Both the position numbers and the translations under genes were made by a program. A DNA stretch of 32,119 nucleotides from the NCBI GenBank assembly GCA_900759325.1, contig CAAEUW010000050.1, forward strand, positions 1-32,119, written 5' to 3'. The notes under the pieces are model-generated. The model was not told where the DNA came from. It did no database searches and saw nothing but the letters and a program-made list of their open reading frames with translations. Below, one piece after another: positions 9,162-17,331 of this stretch (its first letter is position 1; every line of letters starts with the position of its first letter). The stretch comes from an uncultured Peptostreptococcus sp. Its GTDB lineage: Bacteria > Bacillota > Clostridia > Peptostreptococcales > Peptostreptococcaceae.

Positions 9162-11021
9162 TTGGAAAAAGTTGATATTAAAAGAATCTTAAAAAAGGTT
9201 GAAAAACCTGCAAGATATTTGGGCAACGAATTAAACTCCATTCATAAGGATACAGAAAGCAATGAGTTAATTAGGTATGCTCATTGCTTTCCTGATTTAT
9301 ATGAAGTTGGTATGAGTCATTTGGGTAGCCATATCTTGTATAATTGTATAAATTTAGAAGATGATGTTTTCTGCGAGAGAGTTTATGCACCTGGAATTGA
9401 TATGGAGGCCAAAATGAGGGAAGGTAATATCCCCCTGTTTGGTCTTGAGTCTAGGGAGCCTATACGCCACTTTGATTTTGTTTCGTTTACACTTCAGTAT
9501 GAGATGTGCTATACCAACATCCTAAATATGCTAGACCTAGCAGGCATACCGCTCCTGGCTAAGGATAGGAAAAATGAGGACCCACTAATTATGGTGGGTG
9601 GATCCTGTGCCTATAATGTTGAACCCTTGGCAGACTTTGTTGATATTGTAGTCCTTGGAGAGGGCGAAGAAATGAACCTAGATGTGATTAGGGCCTACAA
9701 GGAATGGATAAGGACAAATCCATATGAAAATGGCAAGGATAAGACAGACTTTTATAAGAAGATAATTGGCATAGATGGTGTATATATACCTTCCTTCTAT
9801 GACTTTAAATACAATGAAGATGGGACTGTTAAGGAACTAGTAAAGCTGGTTGAAGAGGCTCCTGACAAGCCTAGAAAGAGGATTGTATCAGACATGGATG
9901 CAGTCGTATACCCTGAAAAGTATATAGTCCCATTTATAGAGGTAGTCCACGATAGGATAGTCCTAGAATTATTTAGGGGCTGTACTAGGGGATGTAGGTT
10001 CTGCCAGGCAGGTATGATATACAGGCCTATAAGAGAAAAATCTGTAGATAGGCTAAAGGGAATAGTAGATAATATGATAAAAAATACTGGCTATGATGAA
10101 ATATCCCTATCTTCCCTAAGTACTAGTGACTATAGCCATATCAGTGAGATTACAGACTTCTTGGTTGACGAATATGCACCCAAGAATATCAGTGTTTCCC
10201 TGCCTTCTCTGAGGCTGGACAATTTCTCTATGGAAATAGCAGAAAAAATCCAGCAGGTAAGAAAGACTGGACTTACATTTGCACCTGAGGCAGGAACTCA
10301 GAGAATGAGGGACGTGATAAATAAGGGTATTACAGAAGAAGAACTCCAAAAAGCAGTTTCAAAGGCCTTTGAAATGGGCTGGAACAGTGTCAAGCTATAC
10401 TTTATGATAGGTCTACCAACTGAAAGGTATGAAGACCTTGATGGTATAAAAGATCTTGCCTACCAGGTAATAGATATCTATAGGGATATACATGGCGGCA
10501 AGATTAGGGGTAAGTTTGGCGTGACAATAAGTACCTCAACTTTTGTTCCAAAGCCGTTTACTCCTTTCCAGTGGCATAGACAGGATACTGGTGATGAGAT
10601 TAGGGATAAGCAGAAGTACCTGGTAGCTAAGCTTAGAAATGGAAATATTAGATATAACTATCATGACTCCCAAACTAGCTTGATGGAGGCAGTATTTGCC
10701 AGGGGTGATAGGAGACTGGGAGGAGTTCTACTAGATGCCTTCAAGGCAGGTGCTAAGTTTGATGGCTGGTCAGAATACTTTGACCTTGATAGGTGGTTAG
10801 AGGCCATGGATAAGAATGGTCTTGACCCAAGTTTTTATGCCCACAGGGACAGGTCCTATGATGAGGTCTTCCCTTGGGACCATATAGATGTAGGTGTAAC
10901 AAAGGAATTCTTAATACGAGAAAATGAACTTGCCAAGCAGGATAAGGTTACAGAGGACTGTAGACATGGCTGTAAGGGCTGTGGGGTAAATACAAATGAT
11001 ATAGGAAGGGGTTTGTGCTAA
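9162..11021 (+). CDS. TIGR03960-type radical SAM protein
   Basis: Radical S-adenosylmethionine enzyme of the family always paired with a DUF2344/TIGR03936 protein; its substrate is not established. A B12-binding-like N-terminal region (CFPDLYEVGMSHLG, later VGGSCAYNVEPLADFVD) precedes the radical SAM core with C274-x3-C278-x2-C281. The C-terminus has a cysteine-rich end (DCRHGCKGCG). A TTG at 9144 is possible, but GGAGG at 9151-9155 lies six bases before TTG 9162, giving the usual MEKVDIKRIL opening, so I choose 9162 (619 residues). It overlaps the next gene by one base (TAATG). No terminator was seen after rodA, so read-through from the mre operon is possible. Confidence 0.9.
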   Translation: MEKVDIKRILKKVEKPARYLGNELNSIHKDTESNELIRYAHCFPDLYEVGMSHLGSHILYNCINLEDDVFCERVYAPGIDMEAKMREGNIPLFGLESREPIRHFDFVSFTLQYEMCYTNILNMLDLAGIPLLAKDRKNEDPLIMVGGSCAYNVEPLADFVDIVVLGEGEEMNLDVIRAYKEWIRTNPYENGKDKTDFYKKIIGIDGVYIPSFYDFKYNEDGTVKELVKLVEEAPDKPRKRIVSDMDAVVYPEKYIVPFIEVVHDRIVLELFRGCTRGCRFCQAGMIYRPIREKSVDRLKGIVDNMIKNTGYDEISLSSLSTSDYSHISEITDFLVDEYAPKNISVSLPSLRLDNFSMEIAEKIQQVRKTGLTFAPEAGTQRMRDVINKGITEEELQKAVSKAFEMGWNSVKLYFMIGLPTERYEDLDGIKDLAYQVIDIYRDIHGGKIRGKFGVTISTSTFVPKPFTPFQWHRQDTGDEIRDKQKYLVAKLRNGNIRYNYHDSQTSLMEAVFARGDRRLGGVLLDAFKAGAKFDGWSEYFDLDRWLEAMDKNGLDPSFYAHRDRSYDEVFPWDHIDVGVTKEFLIRENELAKQDKVTEDCRHGCKGCGVNTNDIGRGLC

Positions 11022-11719
11022 TGTCTAAGAAAATTAGGATGAAATTTATAAAAACGAAAGATATGATATACATATCCCACCTAGATGTACAGAGACTCCT
11101 ACAGAGGGTATTTAGGCGTGCAGAAGTAGAGCTATCTTTTTCTCAGGGTTTTAATCCACATCCAAAGATTACCTATGGAAATGCCCTTGCCCTGGGTGTG
11201 GAGAGTTATGGGGAATATGTGGATATAGAAATAGAGGCAGACCTATCCTTGGACGATCTTAAGACTAGGATAAATGCCCAGCTTCCAGATGGTATGGCCT
11301 TTGTGAAGCTAGTAGAACTAGTAGGTGGAGAGAGAAACCTAGCTTCATCTATAGAGTTTGGTGACTATGAATTCACTATTGAAAATGTGGATAAAATCTC
11401 AAAAGAAGATATATGTGACAGGTTGGATAAATTGATGGCTATGGATTCTATCATGATGACCAAGAAAAATAAAAAGGGGAAAATAGTAGATATAGATATC
11501 AAGCCTCTTATAAATACCCTATCGCTTTTAGACTATAGGGATGATAGCTTTGTAGTATCATCTATATTGGCAACCGGATCAAAGCAGAACCTAAATACAA
11601 ATATATTTATACCTAAGTTACTGGAGGTTCTTGCAATAGATATAGACCCTCTGGATGTTGATATAAAAAGAAATGACCTATACTTCAAGCAGGATGGCCA
11701 ATTAGTCAGTCCACTCTAG
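11021..11719 (+). CDS. TIGR03936 / DUF2344 radical-SAM-associated protein
   Basis: Partner of the preceding radical SAM protein; some genomes encode the two as one fused protein. The opening (RMKFIKTKDMIYISHLDVQRLLQR) and the FSQGFNPHPKITYGNALALGVES segment are characteristic of the family. Function is unknown; a role in RNA modification has been supposed because the pair sits next to RNase G and ribosomal protein genes. ATG 11021 is ten bases after GGAAGGGG (11003-11010) and overlaps the upstream stop, so translation is coupled. A GTG at 11015 is too close to that site. 232 residues. Confidence 0.88.
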   Translation: MSKKIRMKFIKTKDMIYISHLDVQRLLQRVFRRAEVELSFSQGFNPHPKITYGNALALGVESYGEYVDIEIEADLSLDDLKTRINAQLPDGMAFVKLVELVGGERNLASSIEFGDYEFTIENVDKISKEDICDRLDKLMAMDSIMMTKKNKKGKIVDIDIKPLINTLSLLDYRDDSFVVSSILATGSKQNLNTNIFIPKLLEVLAIDIDPLDVDIKRNDLYFKQDGQLVSPL

Positions 11720-11746
11720 GGTCTAGTCTTAGGATTGGAGGATTTT

Positions 11747-13144
11747 ATGAAGAGGATAATCATAGAAGACTTTTGTAATGCAAGAAAGCTAGCCCTCTTG
11801 GAAGAGGACAAGTTGACTAAATTAATTATAGAAGATAAGTTTAAGGATGGGCTGGTAGGAAATATCTATAGGGGGCGAGTCCACAAGGTAGTCAAGGGTA
11901 TGGATGCCTGTTTTGTGGATATTGGTTTAGAAGAGCCGGCCTATATGAAGATAAAAAGGGGTAAAAGTACCTGTGTTGGCGATCTAATTCTAGTCCAGAT
12001 TTCTAAATCTGCCAAGGGAGACAAGAGGGTCAGCCTAACAAGAGAAGTCAGCATACAGGGCAGATATATGGTCTATATACCATCTAATGATAAGATTAGT
12101 TACTCGAATAAGCTAACAAAGAGTCAGGTATTGGACCTGAAAGCAAAGATAGAGGAACTAGGGGTCACAGGTAATAGGGGCTTAATTGTAAGGACAGAGG
12201 CAGGTCTTGCAAGTATAGATGATTTAAAGGATGACTTTAATATTCTAAGGGATAGTTATGAAAGACTAGAGGAATCTTTTAAGTCTAGCCTAAGTCCAGG
12301 CTTGATTAAGAGGGCCAAGGGTCAAATTGAGACTTTTATAGGCTATAACCTAGACAAGGACCTGGAGGCTATAGTTTATCCACAAGATATGGATGTAGAT
12401 TTCAACAATGGGGCTGCTGAAAGTCTGGATAAGCTTGATATAAGGGCCATAGTCAAGTCTATAGATAGGTCCTACCTTGGAAGGCTAGAAAGGGACAAAA
12501 ACCCTGCTACCTTTAGCAACCATGGTGTAAATGCTAGGCTTACTAGTTACCTTTCAAACAAGATTAGGCTGAGGAATGGGTCTTATATAGTTATCGATAA
12601 GACTGAGGCCATGACGGTTATAGATGTTAACTCCGGTAGGTATATTGGGTCAGCTAATTATGCCAATACTGTTATAGATGTCAATATGGGCCTAGTAGAT
12701 GAAATAGCAAAGCAGATACTCATGAGAGACCTATCCGGAATCATCATTGTAGACTTTATAGATATGAAGTCAGAAAAGGATAGGGAAGACCTGATAAGAA
12801 AAATGAATAGGGCCTTGGGGGCTGATGGAAAAAATACCAAAGTTCATGGCTTTACCAGACTAGGACTTTTGGAGATAAGTAGGAGGAGGAGTCAGGACTC
12901 TTTTGAATCCTACTACTATAGCCATGAGTCTAGAGACTATTACTCAGCTAATAGGCTAGTAGACCTAGTAGAGGAAGATGCAATCAGTCATATTTACCAT
13001 GATCTAATAAAAGATGATGAAGAGAAAAGTCTTGTTATAGAAATGGAGGCTGGCAGGTACAAGAGGCTTATGGCAGAAAAAAAGGAGGTCATAGGTCAAA
13101 TTGAGGACAAGTATGGACTGGTTATAGAATTTAGACCAGTATGA
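11747..13144 (+). CDS. rng: Ribonuclease E/G family protein
   Basis: Single-strand-specific endoribonuclease of the RNase E/G family, used in rRNA processing and mRNA turnover. An S1-like RNA-binding region (about residues 35-115, VGNIYRGRVHKVVKGMDACFVDIG) is followed by the catalytic DNase-I-like domain. This carries the metal-binding aspartate motifs VIDVNSGR and IIVDFIDM. ATG 11747 is five bases after GGAGG (11737-11741); the TTG at 11735 is not needed. 465 residues. Unusual: after the conserved EISRRR..(D/E)S segment, the CPxCxGxG zinc-link expected in the family is replaced by a Tyr/Ser/His-rich stretch (about residues 385-400) without cysteine. It ends at a strong terminator. Confidence 0.9.
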   Translation: MKRIIIEDFCNARKLALLEEDKLTKLIIEDKFKDGLVGNIYRGRVHKVVKGMDACFVDIGLEEPAYMKIKRGKSTCVGDLILVQISKSAKGDKRVSLTREVSIQGRYMVYIPSNDKISYSNKLTKSQVLDLKAKIEELGVTGNRGLIVRTEAGLASIDDLKDDFNILRDSYERLEESFKSSLSPGLIKRAKGQIETFIGYNLDKDLEAIVYPQDMDVDFNNGAAESLDKLDIRAIVKSIDRSYLGRLERDKNPATFSNHGVNARLTSYLSNKIRLRNGSYIVIDKTEAMTVIDVNSGRYIGSANYANTVIDVNMGLVDEIAKQILMRDLSGIIIVDFIDMKSEKDREDLIRKMNRALGADGKNTKVHGFTRLGLLEISRRRSQDSFESYYYSHESRDYYSANRLVDLVEEDAISHIYHDLIKDDEEKSLVIEMEAGRYKRLMAEKKEVIGQIEDKYGLVIEFRPV

Positions 13145-13166
13145 GAAATTTAATATAATCAAAAAT

Positions 13167-13226
13167 AATAAAGCTAGGCATTCACTTGAACCTTTGTAGA
13201 AGGTGATATGAATGTCTAGCTTTATT
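13167..13226. terminator. Bidirectional terminator between rng and rnz
   Basis: An 18-bp inverted repeat (13167-13184 with 13209-13226, one G-U pair) encloses a second small hairpin ACCTT (13190-13194) / AAGGT (13200-13204). On the minus strand the stem is followed by a T-rich run (complement of 13161-13170). On the plus strand it is followed by TTATTTAAT. It can end both converging transcripts. Confidence 0.88.
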
Positions 13227-13251
13227 TAATATTATTATACAAGACCTATTT

Positions 13252-14166
13252 TTAGGGATAGCCTATGGATATATTGATACCATCATAGGCCAGACTAGTG
13301 TTTTTGAAGACAGAGCTTGCATTTTCAATATAGTCACTTGGAGAATCCAGTGATGGTGAAAAGTGGGTCAAAAGCAATTGGTCTACCTGACCCTTGTAGG
13401 CAAGGTTGGCTGCTTCCCTAAAGGTCATGTGCTTATTTTTCACTGCCTTTCCTATATCTAGGTCATCACCATACATGGCCTCACATACAAAGAGTCTACT
13501 GGACTCTATAAAGGGAATGATGGCATCTATAGGTCTAGTGTCAGTTATATATGAAAACTTGATACCAGGCCTAGGCTTGCCAAGTACCATATCAGGTGTG
13601 TAGGACATATCATCCACATAGAAGGTCTGACCAGCCTGTAGGTGTCTCCATAGGCGCTTAGGAACCTGGTTTTCTAGGGCCTTGTCCATGTCAAACTCCC
13701 TATTTCTCTTAAAGTAGAGACTATAGCCCAGACACTCAGTTGAATGGTCTAGATCAAGGCTCGATATTTCTATTTCCCTTAGGATAGGGGAGTTTATTGA
13801 AAAACTACCGATTGGTTTTTCAATGACTACCAGCCTATAGGGTAGACCCTCCCAAAGGACCATCATAGCAGAAAGAGCCCTTTTTATACCCCTCGGACCA
13901 ACTATATACAAGGGACTTCTTTTTTCGGCATTACCCATGGTAGATAAAAGACCAAGTAGGCCGTTTATATGGTCTCCATGAAGGTGGGTGATCAATATTA
14001 AGTCTATATCCTTAAAACCACAGCCTATCTTCTTCATTGAAATCTGGGTTCCTTCGCCACAATCTATTAAAATTTTTCTTCCCTTATAATTAATAAAGGC
14101 ACTTGAACAAAATCTTTCTGGTGTGGGTACATTACCACCTGTGCCTATCATTGTAAGATTTAACAT
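13252..14166 (-). CDS. rnz: Ribonuclease Z (tRNA 3' endonuclease)
   Basis: Metallo-beta-lactamase-fold endonuclease that cuts tRNA precursors after the discriminator base. The zinc motif is H61-L-H63-G-D65-H66. The later family motifs are present: SYITDTRP, LFVCEAMYGDD and LLLTHFSP. At 304 residues it is a short-form RNase Z. The ATG at 14166 has GGTGAG just upstream and overlaps the end of the preceding fluoride-channel gene, so translation is coupled. The pairing with crcB genes has no obvious functional reason and may be a simple operon of convenience. Confidence 0.92.
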   Translation of the reverse strand: MLNLTMIGTGGNVPTPERFCSSAFINYKGRKILIDCGEGTQISMKKIGCGFKDIDLILITHLHGDHINGLLGLLSTMGNAEKRSPLYIVGPRGIKRALSAMMVLWEGLPYRLVVIEKPIGSFSINSPILREIEISSLDLDHSTECLGYSLYFKRNREFDMDKALENQVPKRLWRHLQAGQTFYVDDMSYTPDMVLGKPRPGIKFSYITDTRPIDAIIPFIESSRLFVCEAMYGDDLDIGKAVKNKHMTFREAANLAYKGQVDQLLLTHFSPSLDSPSDYIENASSVFKNTSLAYDGINISIGYP

Positions 14167-14621
14167 TTACTCACCTTCTTTCCTAAGTTATTTCCAAGGA
14201 TGGCCATAAGCAGGCCTCCAAATATGGAAAGGAATATGTATATAAGTCCTGGTATGGGGTGGCCATCCAGAACAAGTTGACAAACGTCCTTGCTAAAGGT
14301 TGAGAAAGTAGTGAAACTTCCAATTAAGCCAGTAGCAAATAAATTGTAAAAATGCGGCCTAATCCTACCAAGTAGGCACCTAGCAAGCAGGGCTAGGAAA
14401 AAAGAGCCTAATAGGTTAACAACTAGGGTCCCTATAGGAAGGTAGTGTAATAGGCTGATTAAAAGTCCCTCTACATGGTTGGGCTTGATAACTATAAGTT
14501 TGGACCTATGGTTGACGAGGTCGTCAAGTCCAGTAAATACTCCAAATCGTAATATGGAACCTACTAGCCCACCCAAGAAAATATATGGGATAGACTGGTC
14601 GAAGCTAGATTTTTTCATCAT
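14160..14621 (-). CDS. crcB: Fluoride channel CrcB/Fluc, longer subunit
   Basis: Four-helix membrane protein of the Fluc family, which exports toxic fluoride as a dual-topology dimer. The family pore motif is seen as GSFTTFSTFSKD, together with GTLVVNLLGSFFLALL. At 153 residues it is longer than the usual 115-130, with extra residues 30-60 (a His/Lys-containing loop) between the first two helices. It overlaps the end of the 115-residue crcB upstream by four bases (ATGA) and is preceded by GGGGGTG. Two adjacent different crcB genes in Firmicutes usually form a heterodimeric channel; that is inferred here. Confidence 0.9.
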   Translation of the reverse strand: MMKKSSFDQSIPYIFLGGLVGSILRFGVFTGLDDLVNHRSKLIVIKPNHVEGLLISLLHYLPIGTLVVNLLGSFFLALLARCLLGRIRPHFYNLFATGLIGSFTTFSTFSKDVCQLVLDGHPIPGLIYIFLSIFGGLLMAILGNNLGKKVSKC

Positions 14622-14965
14622 ATAAGCACCCCCAAAAAGCAGGCACCAATAGACAAGAAAATACTAAGGGCCACATATAAAAGACTAATAGTTATATGAC
14701 CATCAAGGGCTAGATTTAGGTTCTCTACTATAAAGGTAGAAAAGGTTGTAAAACCACCCAAAAAGCCTGTAGCCATAAAGGTTAGTAAGCCCTTATTATT
14801 AAAATGACTGTATGCGTATGCCAGCAAAAACGAACCCAATACATTTATAAAAAGAGTATGCAAGGGGATTTTCGATTCAATTTTATCCTGAATGTAGATG
14901 CCAGTAGAGTAACGGGCAAGGGCACCAAGCCCTCCTCCTAGGCCTACAAGTATTATATATATCAT
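14618..14965 (-). CDS. crcB: Fluoride channel CrcB/Fluc, shorter subunit
   Basis: Second Fluc-family fluoride channel subunit, of 115 residues with four hydrophobic segments. Motifs seen: GGGLGALARY near the N-terminus, PLHTLFINVLGSFLLAY (helix 2, with the conserved Asn) and GGFTTFSTFIVEN (helix 3 break with the conserved Thr/Phe residues). It is the first gene of the minus-strand crcB-crcB-rnz operon. ATG 14965 follows TAGGAG seven bases upstream. No fluoride (crcB-motif) riboswitch was recognised in the leader. Confidence 0.92.
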   Translation of the reverse strand: MIYIILVGLGGGLGALARYSTGIYIQDKIESKIPLHTLFINVLGSFLLAYAYSHFNNKGLLTFMATGFLGGFTTFSTFIVENLNLALDGHITISLLYVALSIFLSIGACFLGVLI

Positions 14966-15232
14966 AAATACTCCTATAGTAAATTATAGCTCTAGTAACT
15001 TTAAATGAAATTATTATTTCATATTTAGTTCAAAATCCTCATATCCATAGGCAATATGTGTTAGAGAAAAAATATCCATAAAAAAACCTAAATAATCTAA
15101 TCCTATTTTAGCTATTATAATATCAATTTTAGCATAAATTAGGATAAATAAGTTACAATTGAATACAAAATATAAGGATACAAAATAAAAATATATTTTT
15201 GTGGTATAATCAGAGAGGAAGGATGTGGTTTT
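14966..15232. other. Divergent AT-rich intergenic region
   Basis: 267 bases between the minus-strand crcB operon and recX. It must hold promoters for both directions. For the plus strand an extended -10 is seen at 15205-15210. For the minus strand only a weak candidate exists: TTGTAA at 15158-15153 and TATGCT at 15136-15131, 16-base spacer. No ORF, tRNA or convincing riboswitch was seen. Confidence 0.5.
15202..15210 (+). promoter_or_regulatory. Probable extended -10 promoter of recX
   Basis: TGG followed by TATAAT (15205-15210), about 23 bases before the recX start. No good -35 lies at the expected distance, which the TGN extension could compensate for. Confidence 0.5.
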
Positions 15233-15856
15233 TTGGCTAGGGTTACATCAATTGAATTTCAAAAAAAGAACAATGATAGGGTCAACCTATATGTTGATGG
15301 AACCTATCTTATGTCAATGTATGCAGAAATGGTCTACAAGTACAATATCAGCGTTAACTCAGAAATTGACCAAGATAGACTGACGGAAATAATCAAGGCT
15401 GATGACTATGAGAAGGCCAAGAACAAGGCCCTAAACTACATTTCCAGGGTAGAGAGATCTGAAAAGAAGGTCAGAGAAAAGTTGCAAGATGAATTTGACC
15501 AAGAAATAATAGATATGGTCATGGACTTTTTAAAAAAATACTCATTTGTTGATGATGGCAGGTTTGCAGGAAGAATTATAAGCAACTCTATGAAGTTTAA
15601 AAGGGTTGGTAAAAACAGGATCAAACAGGACCTCTACATGAAGGGTATAGATATTGCCATGATAGACAAGACCCTATCTGATATAGACCAGGACGAAGAA
15701 TTGGAAAATGCTATATATCTGGCAGAGAAAAGACTGGCAAAAATCAAATCAGATGATAAAAATCTACTTAGAACAAAGTTATACCAGCACCTATCCTATA
15801 AGGGATTTGCTTATGATACTATAAATTCTGCCATCCGTCATGTTTTGGACATATAA
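15233..15856 (+). CDS. recX: Regulatory protein RecX
   Basis: RecX family protein (207 residues) that binds RecA filaments and limits RecA activity. The opening (VTSIEFQKKNNDRVNLYVDG) and the three-helix repeats are typical (NKALNYISRVERSEKKVREKL, then FLKKYSFVDDGRFA, then DLYMKGIDIAMI). The start is TTG 15233, about nine bases after GGAAGGA. It lies first in a probable operon with a small membrane peptide, nadD, yqeK and rsfS. No recA is next to it. Confidence 0.9.
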   Translation: MARVTSIEFQKKNNDRVNLYVDGTYLMSMYAEMVYKYNISVNSEIDQDRLTEIIKADDYEKAKNKALNYISRVERSEKKVREKLQDEFDQEIIDMVMDFLKKYSFVDDGRFAGRIISNSMKFKRVGKNRIKQDLYMKGIDIAMIDKTLSDIDQDEELENAIYLAEKRLAKIKSDDKNLLRTKLYQHLSYKGFAYDTINSAIRHVLDI

Positions 15857-15883
15857 TGGCAAGATTGTTTGGAGAAGGTCGAA

Positions 15884-15967
15884 ATGAAGAATATAATTAT
15901 ATTGGCTATCAGTATATTAATTGCAGTATACAACATTGTTAGCCTCTATATGGACGATAGAAGGTAA
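15884..15967 (+). CDS. Small hydrophobic membrane peptide, 27 residues
   Basis: A short reading frame in the recX-nadD gap. It has ATG at 15884, GGAGAAGG at 15871-15878 about five bases upstream, and TAA at 15965. The product has one predicted membrane helix (about residues 3-22, mostly Ile/Leu/Ala/Val), a Lys near the start and a charged end (MDDRR). The good ribosome binding site and the clean hydrophobic-plus-charged design suggest it is translated. I know no family for it, and function is unknown. A competing frame from ATG 15856 (28 codons, overlapping the recX stop) lacks these features. Confidence 0.5.
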   Translation: MKNIIILAISILIAVYNIVSLYMDDRR

Positions 15968-16036
15968 AAATCAAATAGACTTATGATTAAGCCTGTGATA
16001 AAATTAAATTATCATGATAATGAGAGGAATAGAATA

Positions 16037-16732
16037 ATGTTGGAATTGCAAGACAGGCTTGAACTGTCTAGAAAGAGAAATATAGAAAAGCTAGAGTCGA
16101 TGAGGGATAGTAAAGGGACTAAACTCAAGCTAGGTATAATGGGAGGAACCTTTAATCCTATTCATAACGCCCATTTGGCTACTGCAGAATTTATAAGGGA
16201 CAAGTATGATCTAGACAAGGTTATATTTATACCTGCAGGTGACCCACCTCATAAGAAGGGGGTCTTAAACAAGTTTAAGCGTTTTGATATGGTCATCCTA
16301 TCAACACTAAAGAACGATGATTTTTTGGTTTCAGATTATGAGGTCCTTTCAGACAAGGAAAGGGACTACACTGTAGATACCCTAAGGCATATAAGTGAAA
16401 CCTATCCCAATGAAGAGTTATACTTCATCACAGGATCAGATGCCCTAAATCAGATGGAAACTTGGAAGGAATTCCAGGAAAATTTCAAGCTGGCCAAGTT
16501 TGTAGCAGCTATTAGGCCGGGTATAAATCTTTTAGAAACCCAAGAAAATGTTGAAACTTTTAGGCAGAGATATGATGCTGATATAGATATGGTATATGTT
16601 CCTTCATTGGAAATATCATCAACCTATATTAGGAGCTTAGTAAAAAACGGTAAGAGTATAAAGTACTTGGTACCTAGTAGGGTAGAGGAATACATAAATG
16701 TACATAATTTGTATGGAGGTGTTGTTAGGTAG
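16037..16732 (+). CDS. nadD: Nicotinate-nucleotide adenylyltransferase NadD
   Basis: Transfers AMP from ATP to nicotinate mononucleotide to form deamido-NAD, the committed step of NAD synthesis. The nucleotidyltransferase motif GGTFNPIHNAH (residues 36-46) and the C-terminal EISSTYIRS (ISSTxIR) motif are present. ATG 16037 has GAGAGG (16022-16027) nine bases upstream. The in-frame ATG at 15983 gives 249 residues but has no visible ribosome binding site. Even from 16037 there is a charged, helix-prone extension of about 30 residues before the Rossmann fold that standard NadD proteins lack. It abuts yqeK. Confidence 0.92.
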   Translation: MLELQDRLELSRKRNIEKLESMRDSKGTKLKLGIMGGTFNPIHNAHLATAEFIRDKYDLDKVIFIPAGDPPHKKGVLNKFKRFDMVILSTLKNDDFLVSDYEVLSDKERDYTVDTLRHISETYPNEELYFITGSDALNQMETWKEFQENFKLAKFVAAIRPGINLLETQENVETFRQRYDADIDMVYVPSLEISSTYIRSLVKNGKSIKYLVPSRVEEYINVHNLYGGVVR

Positions 16733-17308
16733 ATGGAAAAATCGGTTATGATAGAAAAATTAAAGGATTATCTACCGGAAAAAAGATGGACTCATTCATT
16801 AAACGTGGCTAAGGCTGCAGTCCAATTATCAGACTTGGTGGGATGTGACTCACAGAAGGCTGAAATAGCTGGGATTTTACATGATGCAGCCAAGTATGTA
16901 AAGCTAGAAGATGTAGGATCTTATTGTGAAAAGTACAATATCCACCTAGATGATATGGAAAAGAAGAGCACGGCCCTATCACACAGTGTATTGGGATCTT
17001 ATATTGCCAGGTACGAATTTGGCATTGAAGATGAAAATATATTAAGTGCAATCAGGTATCATACAACGGCTAAGCCGGATATGAATATCTTGGAAAAAAT
17101 CATATATGTAGCAGACGTAATAGAGGTCGGCAGGGACTACCCTGGTGTTGACGACCTAAGAGAGGTAGCCTTTAGTGGTGACTTAGACAGGGCAGTTCTG
17201 ATGGCCCTAGAAAATGCCATTTTGTCGGTGATAAGGAAAAAGGCACCGCTACATTTGAGAACTATAGAGGCGAGAAACTATTACTTGGCCCAGGTCAAGG
17301 CTAAATAG
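16733..17308 (+). CDS. yqeK: YqeK family HD-domain hydrolase
   Basis: HD-superfamily metal-dependent hydrolase. YqeK proteins have been reported to cleave Ap4A symmetrically to ADP. H21, the H50-D51 pair (GILHDAAKY), HS in ALSHSVLGSYIA, IRYHTTA and the later YVADVIE aspartate form the expected metal site. 191 residues, normal length. The ATG follows the nadD stop directly, with GGAGGTG inside the end of nadD. The nadD-yqeK-rsfS order is standard in Firmicutes. Confidence 0.93.
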   Translation: MEKSVMIEKLKDYLPEKRWTHSLNVAKAAVQLSDLVGCDSQKAEIAGILHDAAKYVKLEDVGSYCEKYNIHLDDMEKKSTALSHSVLGSYIARYEFGIEDENILSAIRYHTTAKPDMNILEKIIYVADVIEVGRDYPGVDDLREVAFSGDLDRAVLMALENAILSVIRKKAPLHLRTIEARNYYLAQVKAK

Positions 17309-17331
17309 GTTAAGAGATTGAGGAGAAAGAT

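Noticed and set aside
14966..15232. Possible fluoride riboswitch upstream of crcB
   Set aside because: The conserved GATGG...CC and CTGATG.CTCCTAC segments were not found on the minus strand.
15856..15942. 28-codon frame starting at the recX stop (TAATG overlap)
   Set aside because: The composition is not protein-like, and the overlapping 27-residue frame at 15884 has a better ribosome binding site and a clear membrane helix.
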